64,000 nt of DNA from Gp13-AA77 sp035946735 (GCA_035946735.1 DASYYZ010000169.1:62001-126000), one strand, 5' to 3'; positions 44,358 to 53,881 are shown, counted from the first letter of the stretch. The notes: a model not told the origin generated them from the sequence alone. Translations and numbers: made by a program.

Positions 44358-45125
44358 CTACTTGATCGACATATGAGTGACGTGCAGCAGGAAGTCGCGG
44401 TGATCTTCACCATTCGTCATCGTTGCCACGGCGGCGCCGATGGCCCGATCCTTCCCGAGCGCCGCTTCCAGCGCGTCCTCCGCCTTGTCGAGGCCGTTCG
44501 CGTCCGCCGTGGTAAAGACCATGCTGACGAGGCCCGGCGTTTCCGTGTGGTAGTCTTCGCTCGAAACCGAATATGACACGATGGAACCGTCGGCCACCAG
44601 TCTTTCCATCACGGGAACGATCGTGCTGTTCATCAGATCATTGAAGGCGCGGTCCTCGCCCGGCTTCACGTGCCAATCGGAGCCGGATAGGTACCCGTTC
44701 TCGTAATTGCCCGATCGTCCATTATGGGTGCGGCTGATCAGAATGTAGTCTCTGTGCTTGGAATTAGCCTCCACGGGCGACGTTGTGAGCCCCAGCGCGT
44801 AGATCTGCTCCAGGGCCTTCATCAGCTTGCCTTCGGAGCTGGCGGTGAACCAGCTTCCGTGCGTCGGCACGCCTTCCTGGTGAATGAGATTGGCAAAGGT
44901 GGCGTATTCAAGGATGTCACCGTTCGCCACCATTTTTTCCATCAGCGGACGCTCCTGGTCAGCGAGCTTCACCATGTCTGGCCACTGTGCGCGCGGCACC
45001 TCCCACTCCGCAACATATGTATATACGGGCGGCTTGTCCCCGTCGCTCTGAGCCCGCAGCGACGTGCCTGCTGCTATCGTCGCCAACATCATCAGACCTG
45101 CACACGTAATCATTCGCTTTTGCAT
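44358..45125 (-). CDS. Hypothetical secreted protein
   Basis: 255 residues. A clear signal peptide (MQKRMITCAGLMMLATIAAGTSLRAQS, cleavage after LRAQ or nearby). The mature part has two similar alpha/beta halves: one around WPDMVKLADQERPLMEKMVANGDILEYATF and one around FNDLMNSTIVPVMERLVADGSIVSYSVS, suggestive of duplicated dimeric ferredoxin-like (ABM/EthD-type) domains. No catalytic motif. An exported acidobacterial-type protein of unknown function, between lhr and the M1 peptidase, on the same strand but with gaps of about 190-210 bp. Confidence 0.85.
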   Translation of the reverse strand: MQKRMITCAGLMMLATIAAGTSLRAQSDGDKPPVYTYVAEWEVPRAQWPDMVKLADQERPLMEKMVANGDILEYATFANLIHQEGVPTHGSWFTASSEGKLMKALEQIYALGLTTSPVEANSKHRDYILISRTHNGRSGNYENGYLSGSDWHVKPGEDRAFNDLMNSTIVPVMERLVADGSIVSYSVSSEDYHTETPGLVSMVFTTADANGLDKAEDALEAALGKDRAIGAAVATMTNGEDHRDFLLHVTHMSIK

Positions 45126-45333
45126 ATTGCTCCCTTGTGTGGAATTCGGCGAGGATTACTCGCCTGCAAGATGTTAACAGACAGCCTGTACATTGACGAG
45201 TTACAGGGGCGGGTTTTAAGCCAGCCCCCGCGCCTGCGAGATTCCTCGTCGCCTGCGGCTCCTCGGAATGACAGCCTGGATGAGTTTTCCCGCAGCCTGC
45301 GAGCCTAATTGGCCGGGGTCCTCCTCCTTGGAT

Positions 45334-47844
45334 TTATCGGGCCGTCAGAATTGCGTCTTCATCAATCGTGATGTGCTCGGGACGGGCGGCGCTGGTGAAA
45401 TGAAAGCGGCCTCCCAGGTTCGTTACAGGTACGAACACGCGACTTGCGCGTGAGTCGCGTCCGACGGCCGATCGGTAGACCACGTTGACTGGAACCAGCA
45501 TCTCGAAGCTCGGGTCCACACCGTGCTGAGTGATCGTTCCTTCCACTCGATAGGATCCATTGACGGCGCGCACCGAGGTTTTCAGCCTGTACTCAGGCAG
45601 CCCGGTGGAGTACACCCATTCTTTGAAAAACCAATCGAGCTTCCGATCGTGGTCCAGATCCGAGGCGCGCGTCATATACCTCTCCGAATGGCTCAGGAAG
45701 TCCTCGGTTGAAGGATCGCGGCCACCGTAGGCGGTAACAAAATCCTTCAGCATTTGAAAGAATCGCGCGTCCGAACCCGATTCCGGGTCGGTGAGCAGGA
45801 GGCGCATCATCTGAATGACCCAGCATGCCTTCTTGTAGACGATCACCTCGTATCCCGTCGGATCGAGCGAGTTGCTGAGCCGCCCTCCCAGCCAGATGGG
45901 CCCGGTGGATTCCACCGTGTTGCCTTCCTTGTTTTTGGCCATGAGGTCCTGGCGGTAATCTGCCAACAGGTCTCTGAAAAGCCGGTTGCCGTCTTTCTCC
46001 TGCCTGAGTTCGAGCGCGGCGGCGTAGCTGGCGAATCCTTCGGAAAGCCACTGATCGTGGTAGGTTCGCCATCCCACCAGATTGCCCCACCATTGATGTG
46101 CGATCTCGTGATCGAGAGTGGCCCGCTCTTCAATGCCCGCGCGGCCGGATTTGGCGCCAAGCTGAAAAAGCACCGCCGGAGGCAAGAAGGCCAAAGTAGG
46201 CAAATAGACGAGACCTGGCCAGCCCTGGCCGAAGCTGCCCGGCACCTGAGATATGGCGAGCTGCGGATAAGGAAAGGGTCCAAAGAGTGTCTCAAAGTAC
46301 GTGACCGCCTCAGAGGCACTGTCCGTGACCGCGCCGATGAGGGCCGAGGGTGACAAGCTCTCGATCGGAGGTGGCGCCACGCGGGGCGCAATTCCCCTGG
46401 TGCCGGGTTGCTCGGCGGTGCTCATCTGGGCTGCCGCCTGCGCCTCCAAGTATTTTCCCTGCAGCGCCATCTCCGCTTCCGGCGTGGCATAGACCTTCAC
46501 CTGAATTTTCGCAAGGCTGCGCGTTCTCGAATCATAAGGGCCCAAGTTAAATCCGGCGATGGGGGCGTCCGCGGCGATCCAGTGGCTGTGCCGGTGGTCC
46601 TGCGCGGGCGAGTCTTCCAGGCACCGGCCAGTGGCGACCAGAGTGAGGCGGTCGGGATAATCGAAAGTAAGATCGTAGTCAGATCTCAGGCCTGGGCCCA
46701 GATTCGGGTACCAGCTTTCATGAGCCCCCACATAGAGCACCCCGTTGCCGGCATCGGCAATCACGCCGCCGTGGTAAGTGAACCGAAGATGAAACCTCTC
46801 ACCGGGAGTGGCCGCTCGCGGCAAGATTACGGCCACCCAATTGTTGCGTTCGGAAGGCTTGGAAACGAGTGCCCCCTGAAACGCCGGCACGGCAGAATCG
46901 TGTTCGTCGCGGACTTCGGTGACTTCCAAGCTGCCCGAGAGTTCGAAACTGAGAAACCGGCTGGGGGATTGCGCTTCCAGATCGAGATCGGCGCGGCCTT
47001 CGAGTGTTCGATCGGGCCTGATGCGCGTCTCAATGCGGTAGGAGCGCGCATGGACGGGCGCCGTCCAGGCATTCGTCTCACGGCCCTGGTCGGCGCTCTT
47101 GAAAGAACACCAGATATCGGTGTAAGGCACTCCATCCTCCTCCCGCACAGCCGACAATTGCACCGCCTCCGGCCGGCGCCCGTCCACCGTCAGTTCAAAC
47201 GTTCCAAGGCTGGCCCCCTGAATGGCAGCGCTGAAAAACTCCGGCCTGCGGTCGCTGGTGAGATCGTCGAGGACGCGCAAAGACCGTCCAGAGTTGAGGC
47301 GCTGGGCCATCTCGTTCCAGGCCGAACCGAGCTCCGCCGGCGGTTCCGTGGCCTCGGAATCAGGGGGCCGCGCCTTGCCGAGAAGTTCTGCAACGGTATG
47401 ATCCGTGAAGCGCAAAAATGCCGTGGAGAATTTTTCGTCGAGAATCGGGGACTCGGTGAACCAGAGCAGGGATTGCCTTTCTACGGCGTCCGGCGGGACC
47501 AACAATATCTCGCCGTCCCCAAAGAAGGCGGCTCCCGTCACTTCCCCACCCACCTTGTTGAAGAATCCCAGGAAACCGCGATTGAAATAAATGCTGGCGC
47601 GATCCCGCGTGATGCGGGCGTCCCGCAGAAAATAGATGTGGGAAGAATCGATCGAGACGTTGTTTAGCTCGGTGAGCAGCGTACGCGGATCAGGGTTGGT
47701 GGTTTCGGTTGCCGTCGAGCGCACCGGCGCCGCTAGAAACAGAGAGACGGCGAGCGCAAGGCCGGCCAGCGTTCTGGAATAGCAGGAGCGCACCGGCCGC
47801 GCTCCTGAGCTTGCCGCAGGCCTCGACGGGCGCTCACGCCGCAT
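45334..47844 (-). CDS. Secreted M1-family metallopeptidase (atypical)
   Basis: 836 residues. N-terminal hydrophobic segment (LAGLALAVSLFLAAPVRS) indicates export. Zinc site HEIAH at about residues 577-581 with the third ligand Glu after 18 residues (LSEGFASY), exactly the gluzincin M1 spacing. YITTDE-like transition residues are not obvious and the usual GxMEN exopeptidase motif is replaced by GSFGQGWPG, so classic aminopeptidase activity is uncertain. The first ~250 residues form an additional beta-rich domain not found in short M1 enzymes. The HNH gene lies 7 bp upstream on the same strand. Confidence 0.88.
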   Translation of the reverse strand: MRRERPSRPAASSGARPVRSCYSRTLAGLALAVSLFLAAPVRSTATETTNPDPRTLLTELNNVSIDSSHIYFLRDARITRDRASIYFNRGFLGFFNKVGGEVTGAAFFGDGEILLVPPDAVERQSLLWFTESPILDEKFSTAFLRFTDHTVAELLGKARPPDSEATEPPAELGSAWNEMAQRLNSGRSLRVLDDLTSDRRPEFFSAAIQGASLGTFELTVDGRRPEAVQLSAVREEDGVPYTDIWCSFKSADQGRETNAWTAPVHARSYRIETRIRPDRTLEGRADLDLEAQSPSRFLSFELSGSLEVTEVRDEHDSAVPAFQGALVSKPSERNNWVAVILPRAATPGERFHLRFTYHGGVIADAGNGVLYVGAHESWYPNLGPGLRSDYDLTFDYPDRLTLVATGRCLEDSPAQDHRHSHWIAADAPIAGFNLGPYDSRTRSLAKIQVKVYATPEAEMALQGKYLEAQAAAQMSTAEQPGTRGIAPRVAPPPIESLSPSALIGAVTDSASEAVTYFETLFGPFPYPQLAISQVPGSFGQGWPGLVYLPTLAFLPPAVLFQLGAKSGRAGIEERATLDHEIAHQWWGNLVGWRTYHDQWLSEGFASYAAALELRQEKDGNRLFRDLLADYRQDLMAKNKEGNTVESTGPIWLGGRLSNSLDPTGYEVIVYKKACWVIQMMRLLLTDPESGSDARFFQMLKDFVTAYGGRDPSTEDFLSHSERYMTRASDLDHDRKLDWFFKEWVYSTGLPEYRLKTSVRAVNGSYRVEGTITQHGVDPSFEMLVPVNVVYRSAVGRDSRASRVFVPVTNLGGRFHFTSAARPEHITIDEDAILTAR

Positions 47845-47851
47845 GGTGGAA

Positions 47852-48394
47852 TCAGCAGAAAAGGTACTTGCGCCAGCGCTCGTCGGATTTCGCCATCATG
47901 CGCATGAGCTGGCGGCTAGTGTGGAGCGTGAATGGCCGTGGCGGACGCAACAGCTTGAGATCTACTTCCTCCGGAAACCGATCACCCTTGAGATTATTGC
48001 AGCGGTGGCAGCAGGCCACAAGATTATCCCAGTCCGTGTGCCCTCCGCGCGAGCGCGGAATCACGTGGTCAAGCGTAAGCTCTGCCGCCGGCAGGACGCG
48101 CGCGCAGAACTGGCAGGTGTAGCGGTCACGCATCAGGATGTTTTTCCGTGACAGCGCCCGCGTCTGATAGGGAATACGATGAAACTCGCGGAGCCGGATC
48201 ACCGACGGCACACGAAAGGCGGCAGAGGTGGAATGGATGAACAGGCCGTCGGCTTCCTCAGTGGTGGCGACGCCCTTGATCACCAGCACTACGGCGCGGC
48301 GGACGGGCGTTACGTTAATGGGCTCATAAGAGGCGTTCAGAACGAGCACCGGAGACTGCATCATCCCATGCGAAGCTTGCGCACCGTCGGACAT
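47852..48394 (-). CDS. HNH endonuclease-domain protein
   Basis: 180 residues; a start at internal Met 11 or 12 (about 48364) fits the family better (SPVLVLNASYEPIN). The HNH domain has a CxxC pair (CQFCARV), the catalytic LTLDHVIPRSRGG, DNLVACCHRCNNLKGDR with the second CxxC, and a C-terminal FTLHTSRQLM tail. This small HNH family is widespread and its cellular role is unresolved; it probably nicks or cleaves DNA. Upstream of and nearly touching the M1 peptidase gene. Confidence 0.9.
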   Translation of the reverse strand: MSDGAQASHGMMQSPVLVLNASYEPINVTPVRRAVVLVIKGVATTEEADGLFIHSTSAAFRVPSVIRLREFHRIPYQTRALSRKNILMRDRYTCQFCARVLPAAELTLDHVIPRSRGGHTDWDNLVACCHRCNNLKGDRFPEEVDLKLLRPPRPFTLHTSRQLMRMMAKSDERWRKYLFC

Positions 48395-48578
48395 ATTACC
48401 TTCGTATTATCTTCGCGTCTGAGCTTCGGGTCAACCCCCCAACACCCATGGATTGAATTATCCCGCCCTTCAACTGCGGGATCTGCTGTCTCTCTGCCTG
48501 ACGAGCTATGATATTCTTAGTATTGGAAGGCGTATGGGGCACCGTGCCGACGCGGATGAGCCTCAATCGCGAGCGCCT

Positions 48579-48594
48579 GGAATCTTAAGATTCC
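48579..48594. promoter_or_regulatory. Perfect 16-bp palindrome, possible operator
   Basis: GGAATCTTAAGATTCC lies in the 400-bp gap between the divergent HNH and small-protein genes. AT-rich centre and exact symmetry fit a dimeric repressor site. Apart from this palindrome the gap (48395-48793) holds no supportable gene. Confidence 0.35.
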
Positions 48595-48793
48595 CAAATT
48601 TTACGGGCTGGATGGTCACGTTCTGGCGAGATTAGAGCCCCTTGGGGACGCGGCGCGGAGGTTGCACGCCGGTCCAAGGAGTGTTTATCTCTTAAAGTGC
48701 GGTTTGGCAGCCCGTTTGCTCGCACCGTAACGCGTAAAACCCGCATCAATATTGCTTTGAAGGGGCTTGACAGAGGGTTTAGCATAGGAGTTT

Positions 48794-49105
48794 ATGAACG
48801 TGACCGAAACACAATCAACGCCGGCGCTGGAGGCCGCCACCGGACCGCAGGAGAGCGGTCTGCAAGAGCCGCGCTACGAGGCGGCATTCTTTTACGCGTT
48901 GTTTTTGAGAGGATACCCACTCGAGAGCCTTCGCGAGGACATCGATATTTCGCCGAAGGTTCTGGAGCGCTGGCGGCGTCTAGCTGCAGGCGATCCCTGG
49001 TATCGGGCCACCCTTGAGCGAATGCTGAATTACCGCAAAGAAGTACTCGCGATCTTCGATTCGCTGGTGCTTCGAGAACCTACCTCCTGCGCACGAATCC
49101 AATAA
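48794..49105 (+). CDS. Small HTH-like hypothetical protein
   Basis: 103 residues, preceded by a GGAG site 4 nt before the ATG. Residues 27-90 are helical: FFYALFLRGYPLESLREDIDISPKVLERWRR has the feel of a helix-turn-helix (ISPKVLERWRR as recognition helix), followed by MLNYRKEVLAIFDSLV. No catalytic residues. Proteins with this FYALFLRGYP pattern seem typical of acidobacteria, but I know no function. A TTGACA hexamer lies 28 bp upstream. The N-terminal 25 residues are disordered. Confidence 0.65.
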   Translation: MNVTETQSTPALEAATGPQESGLQEPRYEAAFFYALFLRGYPLESLREDIDISPKVLERWRRLAAGDPWYRATLERMLNYRKEVLAIFDSLVLREPTSCARIQ

Positions 49106-49442
49106 AGCTCGCGAATCCAGATTAGGGAAACTCGCGGATTGGTTTCTTCAACAAACTGCTGGATTTTCGAATGCGCCGACAAGGGGAATCCTCCCTCAAA
49201 GTGTGCAGGACTACCACAGCTCTGACCTGAATACCGCCCCGCAACTACGCCAAGATTAAGAAACCAAGCCAATAAGAGAGATCGTCTCAGCACTCCGGCC
49301 AGCTCGCTCAGCTCGGGCAATTGGCGAATCGACGATTGAACCAGCGGCTCGACGCGAACATCTTATGAGGGTATCCATCGTGCTTGGGCAAGCCGGTTCC
49401 TCACTGGTGACTGACGGACCGGGGGCACTTTGAAACAGATTT
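49106..49442. other. Intergenic region without a clear gene
   Basis: 337 bp between the small protein and the efflux pump. Less GC-rich than coding DNA, with no convincing frame, repeat or RNA. It presumably carries the efflux-pump promoter. Confidence 0.5.
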
Positions 49443-51008
49443 ATGGAAAACGCACAGCGAGCTACGGCCGGCCCCGCGGTGAATCCATGGATTATCGCAA
49501 TCGCGGTGATGCTGAGCACCTTTATGGAGGTGCTAGATACGACGGTGGTGAATGTCTCCCTGCCTCACATTGCCGGCAGCCTGTCCGCCACCACGGATGA
49601 GGCCACCTGGGCGCTCACGTCTTATCTGGTGTCGAACGCCATCGTTCTTCCCATCACGGGCTGGCTGGCAAACCACTTCGGACGCAAGCGCCTGCTGCTG
49701 ACGTCGGTGACGGGCTTCACGATCGCGTCTTTTCTGTGCGGACTTGCGCCGACGCTGCCACTGCTGATTGTCTTTCGCGTGATTCAGGGGGCGTGCGGTG
49801 GCGGTCTGCAACCGTTGTCTCAGGCTGTGCTGCTCGAGTCCTTTCCTACCAAGGACCGCGGCAAGGCCATGGGCTTCTGGGGACTGGGGATCGTGGTGGC
49901 GCCCATGCTGGGACCGGTGCTGGGCGGCTGGCTCACCGACAGCTACAGTTGGCGGTGGGTCTTCTACATCAACGTGCCCATCGGCATCGCGTCTATTATT
50001 ATGACCCGCCTTTTCATCTTCGATCCGCCCTACATCCGGCGGACATCGCAGCGCATCGACTACTGGGGTATCGGGATGCTGGCAGTGGGCATCGCGGCGC
50101 TGCAGGTGATGCTCGACAAGGGACAGGAGAAAGACTGGTTCGGCACCCACTGGATTACCGCCTTGATGCTTCTGGCGGTGACGGCGCTCACCGCGTTCGT
50201 GCTTTATGAGCTGTGGGCCAAAGACCCGGTGGTGAACCTGCGCGTATTCAAGAACCGCAACTACTCCATCGGGGTCTTTATGATGGCCATCCTCGGGGTG
50301 GGTCTTTACGGAAGCGTTGTACTGATTCCGCTGGTGCTGCAGACGCTGCTCGGTTACCCGGCCATGCAGGCAGGCATCGCTATGGTGCCGCGTGGGCTGG
50401 GGTCGTTCATCGCCATGCCTCTGGTCGGCGCCATCATGACGAAATTCGACCCGAGGAAATTGCTGATGCTGGGCGTCGTGGTCTGTACCTACACACTAAT
50501 CGAGTTCTCGTACCTCAATCTGAATGCCGGCTACTGGGACTTTTTCTGGCCGCAGCTCTTCATGGGTCTGTCGCTCGGCTTCCTGTTTGTGCCTCTCACC
50601 ACCGTCACCATGGGCTCGATCCCGAGGGAGACTATGGGCAACGCCACCAGTCTCTTTAACCTGGTGCGGAACCTCGGAGGCAGCATCGGGATTTCGTCCG
50701 TCGAAACCATGCAGTTCCGCGCGACTCAAAACCATATCTCCGTGTTGGGAGCGCATGTCAACGCCCTCACCCCGGCGGCGCGCGACATGATGAATCAGAT
50801 GCAGGGAGGCTACATGGCCGCGGGAAGCGATCCCGTGACCGCAAATCATCAAGCCTACTCGTCAATGTGGGGCCTGGTGGTGAGGCAGGCCGCGATGATG
50901 TCCTACAACGACACCTTCCGGGTTCTCGGATTCCTGTTCCTGATTCTGATTCCCTTGGTGTTTATCCTGAAAAAGCCCAAGGGCAGCGGTCCGATCGCAG
51001 CACACTGA
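49443..51008 (+). CDS. DHA2-family MFS multidrug efflux transporter (EmrB-like)
   Basis: 521 residues with 14 predicted transmembrane helices. Family motifs: LDTTVVNVSLPHIAGSL (motif D1) and GWLANHFGRKRLLL (motif A), VIQGACGGGLQPLSQAVLLESFP (motif C-like), and DSYSWRWVFYINVPIG. EmrB-type pumps use the proton gradient to expel drugs, usually with an EmrA adaptor and an outer-membrane channel. Neither partner gene is adjacent here, so they must be elsewhere or it works alone at the inner membrane. Confidence 0.93.
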   Translation: MENAQRATAGPAVNPWIIAIAVMLSTFMEVLDTTVVNVSLPHIAGSLSATTDEATWALTSYLVSNAIVLPITGWLANHFGRKRLLLTSVTGFTIASFLCGLAPTLPLLIVFRVIQGACGGGLQPLSQAVLLESFPTKDRGKAMGFWGLGIVVAPMLGPVLGGWLTDSYSWRWVFYINVPIGIASIIMTRLFIFDPPYIRRTSQRIDYWGIGMLAVGIAALQVMLDKGQEKDWFGTHWITALMLLAVTALTAFVLYELWAKDPVVNLRVFKNRNYSIGVFMMAILGVGLYGSVVLIPLVLQTLLGYPAMQAGIAMVPRGLGSFIAMPLVGAIMTKFDPRKLLMLGVVVCTYTLIEFSYLNLNAGYWDFFWPQLFMGLSLGFLFVPLTTVTMGSIPRETMGNATSLFNLVRNLGGSIGISSVETMQFRATQNHISVLGAHVNALTPAARDMMNQMQGGYMAAGSDPVTANHQAYSSMWGLVVRQAAMMSYNDTFRVLGFLFLILIPLVFILKKPKGSGPIAAH

Positions 51009-51010
51009 TG

Positions 51011-51040
51011 CAGGAGTCAGGAGCCAGAAGTCAGGAGAAA
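51011..51040. repeat. Short-period degenerate repeat
   Basis: CAGGAGTCAGGAGCCAGAAGTCAGGAG-like string (period about 6-9 nt) directly after the efflux-pump stop. Member of the short-period family found at several gene borders in this window. Confidence 0.5.
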
Positions 51041-51070
51041 GCCCAAGCCCCATTCATTGCAATCACTTGA

Positions 51071-51964
51071 TCACTTTCTCGCTCGACTCCCGTTTTCTAA
51101 TAACTCTGTTCCCGGCGCCCGCATTCCGGCTTCCGCTTTTTTCTGACAGAGCGGGCACCAATATGTGGCACGTGCGCCTGGCGCGTGCCGCGCAACTTGG
51201 ATTGCGGTTCCGCATTTGCGGCAAGGCTTGCCGGCGCGATCGTATACCCACAACCGCGCGCGCGGATTCATCATGCCGGTGGTGCGGCGCGAGCCTGAGT
51301 AAAACGCGTCTCGCGGCCCTTCGGGAGCACACGCATTGGAGGCAAGAAGCTCGCGGGCCGTGATCACGAGGCGCTCGACTTCAGCGTCGGTGAGTGAACT
51401 GATGGCTGCAAACGGGCTCGTGGCACATTGAAAGAGGATCTCGGACTTGAAGACGTTTCCGACTCCCGCCGTCACCCGCTGGTCGAGCAGGACCGATGCG
51501 ATCTCGGGCGCGGCAGACGCACGAAGCTTCCGTACGGCTGCCGCCAAATCAAAATCCGGTGCCAGCAAGTCGGGTCCGAGCGCCTGGATCGCTGGATGGC
51601 GGGCGAGCGAACGCGCGCTGTGAAACTCGGCCACAGGCACCCTGAAGGCGACCGCCACGTAGGTTTGGGTCTCAATGAGCACGCGCATATCCCGGCGCGG
51701 CTGCCGCCAGCGCTCGCCCGGCCTGTAGAGATGCCAGCTTCCGTGCATCCGCATGTGCGTGGCAAGCACAAGGTCGCACGAGAAGTGCATCAGGCACCAC
51801 TTGCCGCGCGCCTCCACGCTTTCGATTCGCCGTCCGCGCAAGGGAGCGTCGAAATCGACGCGCGCAAGCGCAGGCAGCACGGTTTCGAAGCGGGTGATCG
51901 TCTTTCCCGCGAGCGCTAGGTGCAATGTTCGTGCGGCGCGATGGATGGTATCGCCTTCGGGCAT
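51071..51964 (-). CDS. nei: Endonuclease VIII / formamidopyrimidine-DNA glycosylase family
   Basis: 297 residues. Starts MPEGDTIHRAARTL: Pro2 is the Schiff-base nucleophile and Glu3 the general acid. The helix-two-turn-helix (LLDQRVTAGVGNVFKSEILF) supplies the conserved Asn and Lys. A C-terminal zinc finger C-x2-C...C-x2-C (CRKCG...WCPLC) is intact. MPEGDTI rather than MPELPE points to Nei/Nei2, which excises oxidised pyrimidines and cleaves abasic DNA. About 35 extra residues follow the zinc finger. Convergent with the efflux pump. Confidence 0.92.
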   Translation of the reverse strand: MPEGDTIHRAARTLHLALAGKTITRFETVLPALARVDFDAPLRGRRIESVEARGKWCLMHFSCDLVLATHMRMHGSWHLYRPGERWRQPRRDMRVLIETQTYVAVAFRVPVAEFHSARSLARHPAIQALGPDLLAPDFDLAAAVRKLRASAAPEIASVLLDQRVTAGVGNVFKSEILFQCATSPFAAISSLTDAEVERLVITARELLASNACAPEGPRDAFYSGSRRTTGMMNPRARLWVYDRAGKPCRKCGTAIQVARHAPGARATYWCPLCQKKAEAGMRAPGTELLENGSRARK

Positions 51965-51973
51965 GGAATCCGT

Positions 51974-52025
51974 GTTCAGTTCTCAGTCGTCAGCGGTTTG
52001 AGCCATCGGCAATCAGCCGTCAGCG
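51974..52025. repeat. Short-period degenerate repeat
   Basis: TTCAGTTCTCAGTCGTCAGCGG...ATCGGCAATCAGCCGTCAGCG: repeated CAGT/TCAGC words with a 6-10-nt period upstream of nei. Same family as 53882, 55483 and others. Confidence 0.5.
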
Positions 52026-52241
52026 TAGAGCGGAGGCGGCAATTGAGAGCCTAACACTTCGAGCGTGGCCAGCGATGGCCCGTCGTAAGAGCCTGCAGAA
52101 GCCGCGGCACACAATTGGGGCCGGACCCGGGACACAACATCGGCTGCGGGGCGGCGACAAGCCCGGCCCGCGGCGGCTACAATAGAGTTGCCTGGCGGCG
52201 CGGTCGCCTCCGCAAGAATCCAGCAAACGGGGAGATCAAAC

Positions 52242-52784
52242 GTGGTTTTCGTAGTCATTTTGATGCTAGTGATGTTCGTGGTGGCCGCCATCGTGCTTGT
52301 TTTCACCAGCTTTCGAAATCGCATGGTCCAGCAACGCAATGAGCTCGGCCGGGCGCAGCTCGGCCTCGATCAACTTTTGAAGCAGCGGCGGGACGAACTG
52401 CCCAAGCTGATCGGGACCTGTCGCAGTTATCTGCCGGACAGCTCCGCGTTGGTCGCTTCCGTCACTGCCGCTCGCACCGCCGAGCAGAGGGCCGCCAAGC
52501 CCGAGGAGAAGGCGCGCGCAGCCGCAGAACTGCAATCGGCATTGCAGAATCTTTTTGCCGAGGGAGACCGCCACTCCGCGCTGGAACTCAACACCAGCTA
52601 TCGCCAGCTCAAGAAATCGATCCGGGGGCTTGACGAGAGAATCGCAGCCGAGCGCGCTCGCCTTAACCAGCAGGTGACCGACTACAATTCGCGTCTGCGC
52701 GGATTCCCGGGAGGGGTGGTAGCACGCTTCGCCCGCCTGGGACGGCAACGGCCATTTGAAACGCGCAATGGCCGCCAGCACTAG
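52242..52784 (+). CDS. lemA: LemA-family membrane protein
   Basis: 180 residues from GTG 52242 with GGAG 8 nt upstream. An N-terminal transmembrane helix (VILMLVMFVVAAIVLVF) is followed by the LemA helical bundle: RNELGRAQLGLDQLLKQRRDELPKLI, then helices ending in LNQQVTDYNSRLRGFPGGVVARF, the closest match to the family ending (YN-x2-I-x2-FP). Topology is one helix with the C-terminal part usually outside. Function is not settled in the family. Stands alone, not beside a TPM/HtpX gene. Confidence 0.85.
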   Translation: MVFVVILMLVMFVVAAIVLVFTSFRNRMVQQRNELGRAQLGLDQLLKQRRDELPKLIGTCRSYLPDSSALVASVTAARTAEQRAAKPEEKARAAAELQSALQNLFAEGDRHSALELNTSYRQLKKSIRGLDERIAAERARLNQQVTDYNSRLRGFPGGVVARFARLGRQRPFETRNGRQH

Positions 52785-52877
52785 CTGGCCTGCTCCAGAG
52801 ATCTTGTTTTCCAGCGACAGAATCGGCCAGGTGCGGCGATCTGCTAGAATGATCAGCGGACTACCCTGCGAAAAGCT

Positions 52878-53825
52878 ATGGATTACGATCAGCTCGCCAG
52901 TTTCCTGGAAGTTGCAAGGCTGCAGAGTTTCTCGCGCGCGGCGGAGAAGATTTACCGCACGCAGCCAGCCATCAGCGCTCAGATCCGGCTGCTGGAGCAG
53001 GAATGCGGCGAGCGGCTCTTCGATCGCAGCGGCAAACGGGTGCAGCTCACGCAGGCCGGGGAGATTCTGCAGCGTTATGCGCAGAAGATGATTGACCTGC
53101 ATCGTGACGCGCTGCAGGCGATCGCGGAGCTCAACCAGACGGCGCGCGGCAAGCTTCAGCTGGGCGCTAACGAGGCCACCTGCCTGTATGTACTGCCCAA
53201 AACCTTTGCCCGTTTCAAGCAGCTCTACCCACTTGTCCAGATCAGCATCTATCGCAGCTTCAGTCACAAGATCGTGCAGAAGGTGCAGGAAGGCGCCGTG
53301 GAGATAGGCGTGGTGACCCTGCCGCAGACAGCACCCAACCTGGAGGTGCTGCTAGTGCATCGTGACGAAATGCAATTGGTGGTGCCGGCCAAGCATCCGC
53401 TCGCCAAGCATCGCAGCGTGACGCTGGAAGAAATAGTGCAGTATCCGCTGATCATACCCAAGACGGGCCGCACGCGAGTGGTGGTGGACCGGTTGCTCCG
53501 CGAGAAGCGTAACGAGTTGCAGGTTTCGATGGAGCTTGCCAGCGTCGAGACCATTAAGAAGTTTGTGGGAGCGGGCCTCGGCGTCAGTTTCTTGAGCCGG
53601 TCTTATGCACAGGCCGAGGTAGCCGCAGGCATGCTGAAAGTGATCCCGATCGAGGGCGTGCGGCTTCAGCGCGAGCTGGGGTTGATTTACCGGCGCGACC
53701 GTTCCCTTTCCTTGCCGGCCAAGGTGTTCATCGAAGTGGTACGCGCCTCCACGCATCTGCCGCAGCGCGAGGCCAAGGCGCCGGCCGACGAACGGCATGA
53801 GCAGGAAATCAAGACAGCCGAGTAA
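52878..53825 (+). CDS. LysR-type transcriptional regulator (CysL/CysB-like)
   Basis: 315 residues. The N-terminal winged HTH (residues 1-60: LASFLEVARLQSFSRAAEKIYRTQPAISAQIRLLEQE) is canonical, followed by the linker helix and the two-lobe effector domain (GKLQLGANEATCLYVLP, EIGVVTLPQTAPNLEVL, LGVSFLSRS). The effector-side YLVLP-type start and RD-region resemble CysL/CbbR-like regulators. LysR proteins usually control a divergent or nearby gene; here aspartate kinase lies 79 bp downstream in the same direction, so a link to amino-acid synthesis is possible but unproven. Confidence 0.92.
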   Translation: MDYDQLASFLEVARLQSFSRAAEKIYRTQPAISAQIRLLEQECGERLFDRSGKRVQLTQAGEILQRYAQKMIDLHRDALQAIAELNQTARGKLQLGANEATCLYVLPKTFARFKQLYPLVQISIYRSFSHKIVQKVQEGAVEIGVVTLPQTAPNLEVLLVHRDEMQLVVPAKHPLAKHRSVTLEEIVQYPLIIPKTGRTRVVVDRLLREKRNELQVSMELASVETIKKFVGAGLGVSFLSRSYAQAEVAAGMLKVIPIEGVRLQRELGLIYRRDRSLSLPAKVFIEVVRASTHLPQREAKAPADERHEQEIKTAE

Positions 53826-53881
53826 CGTGACCGGTTCATACTCGAATGATTTGCTTATCCAAAACCCCTCCGGCGATCCTT

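Noticed and set aside
46408..47667. 419-codon plus-strand frame
   Set aside because: Antisense shadow of the M1 peptidase.
48766..48793. TTGACA as a sigma-70 -35 box for the small protein
   Set aside because: With 17-nt spacing the -10 would overlap the start codon region and reads GTTTAT; too weak to list as a promoter.
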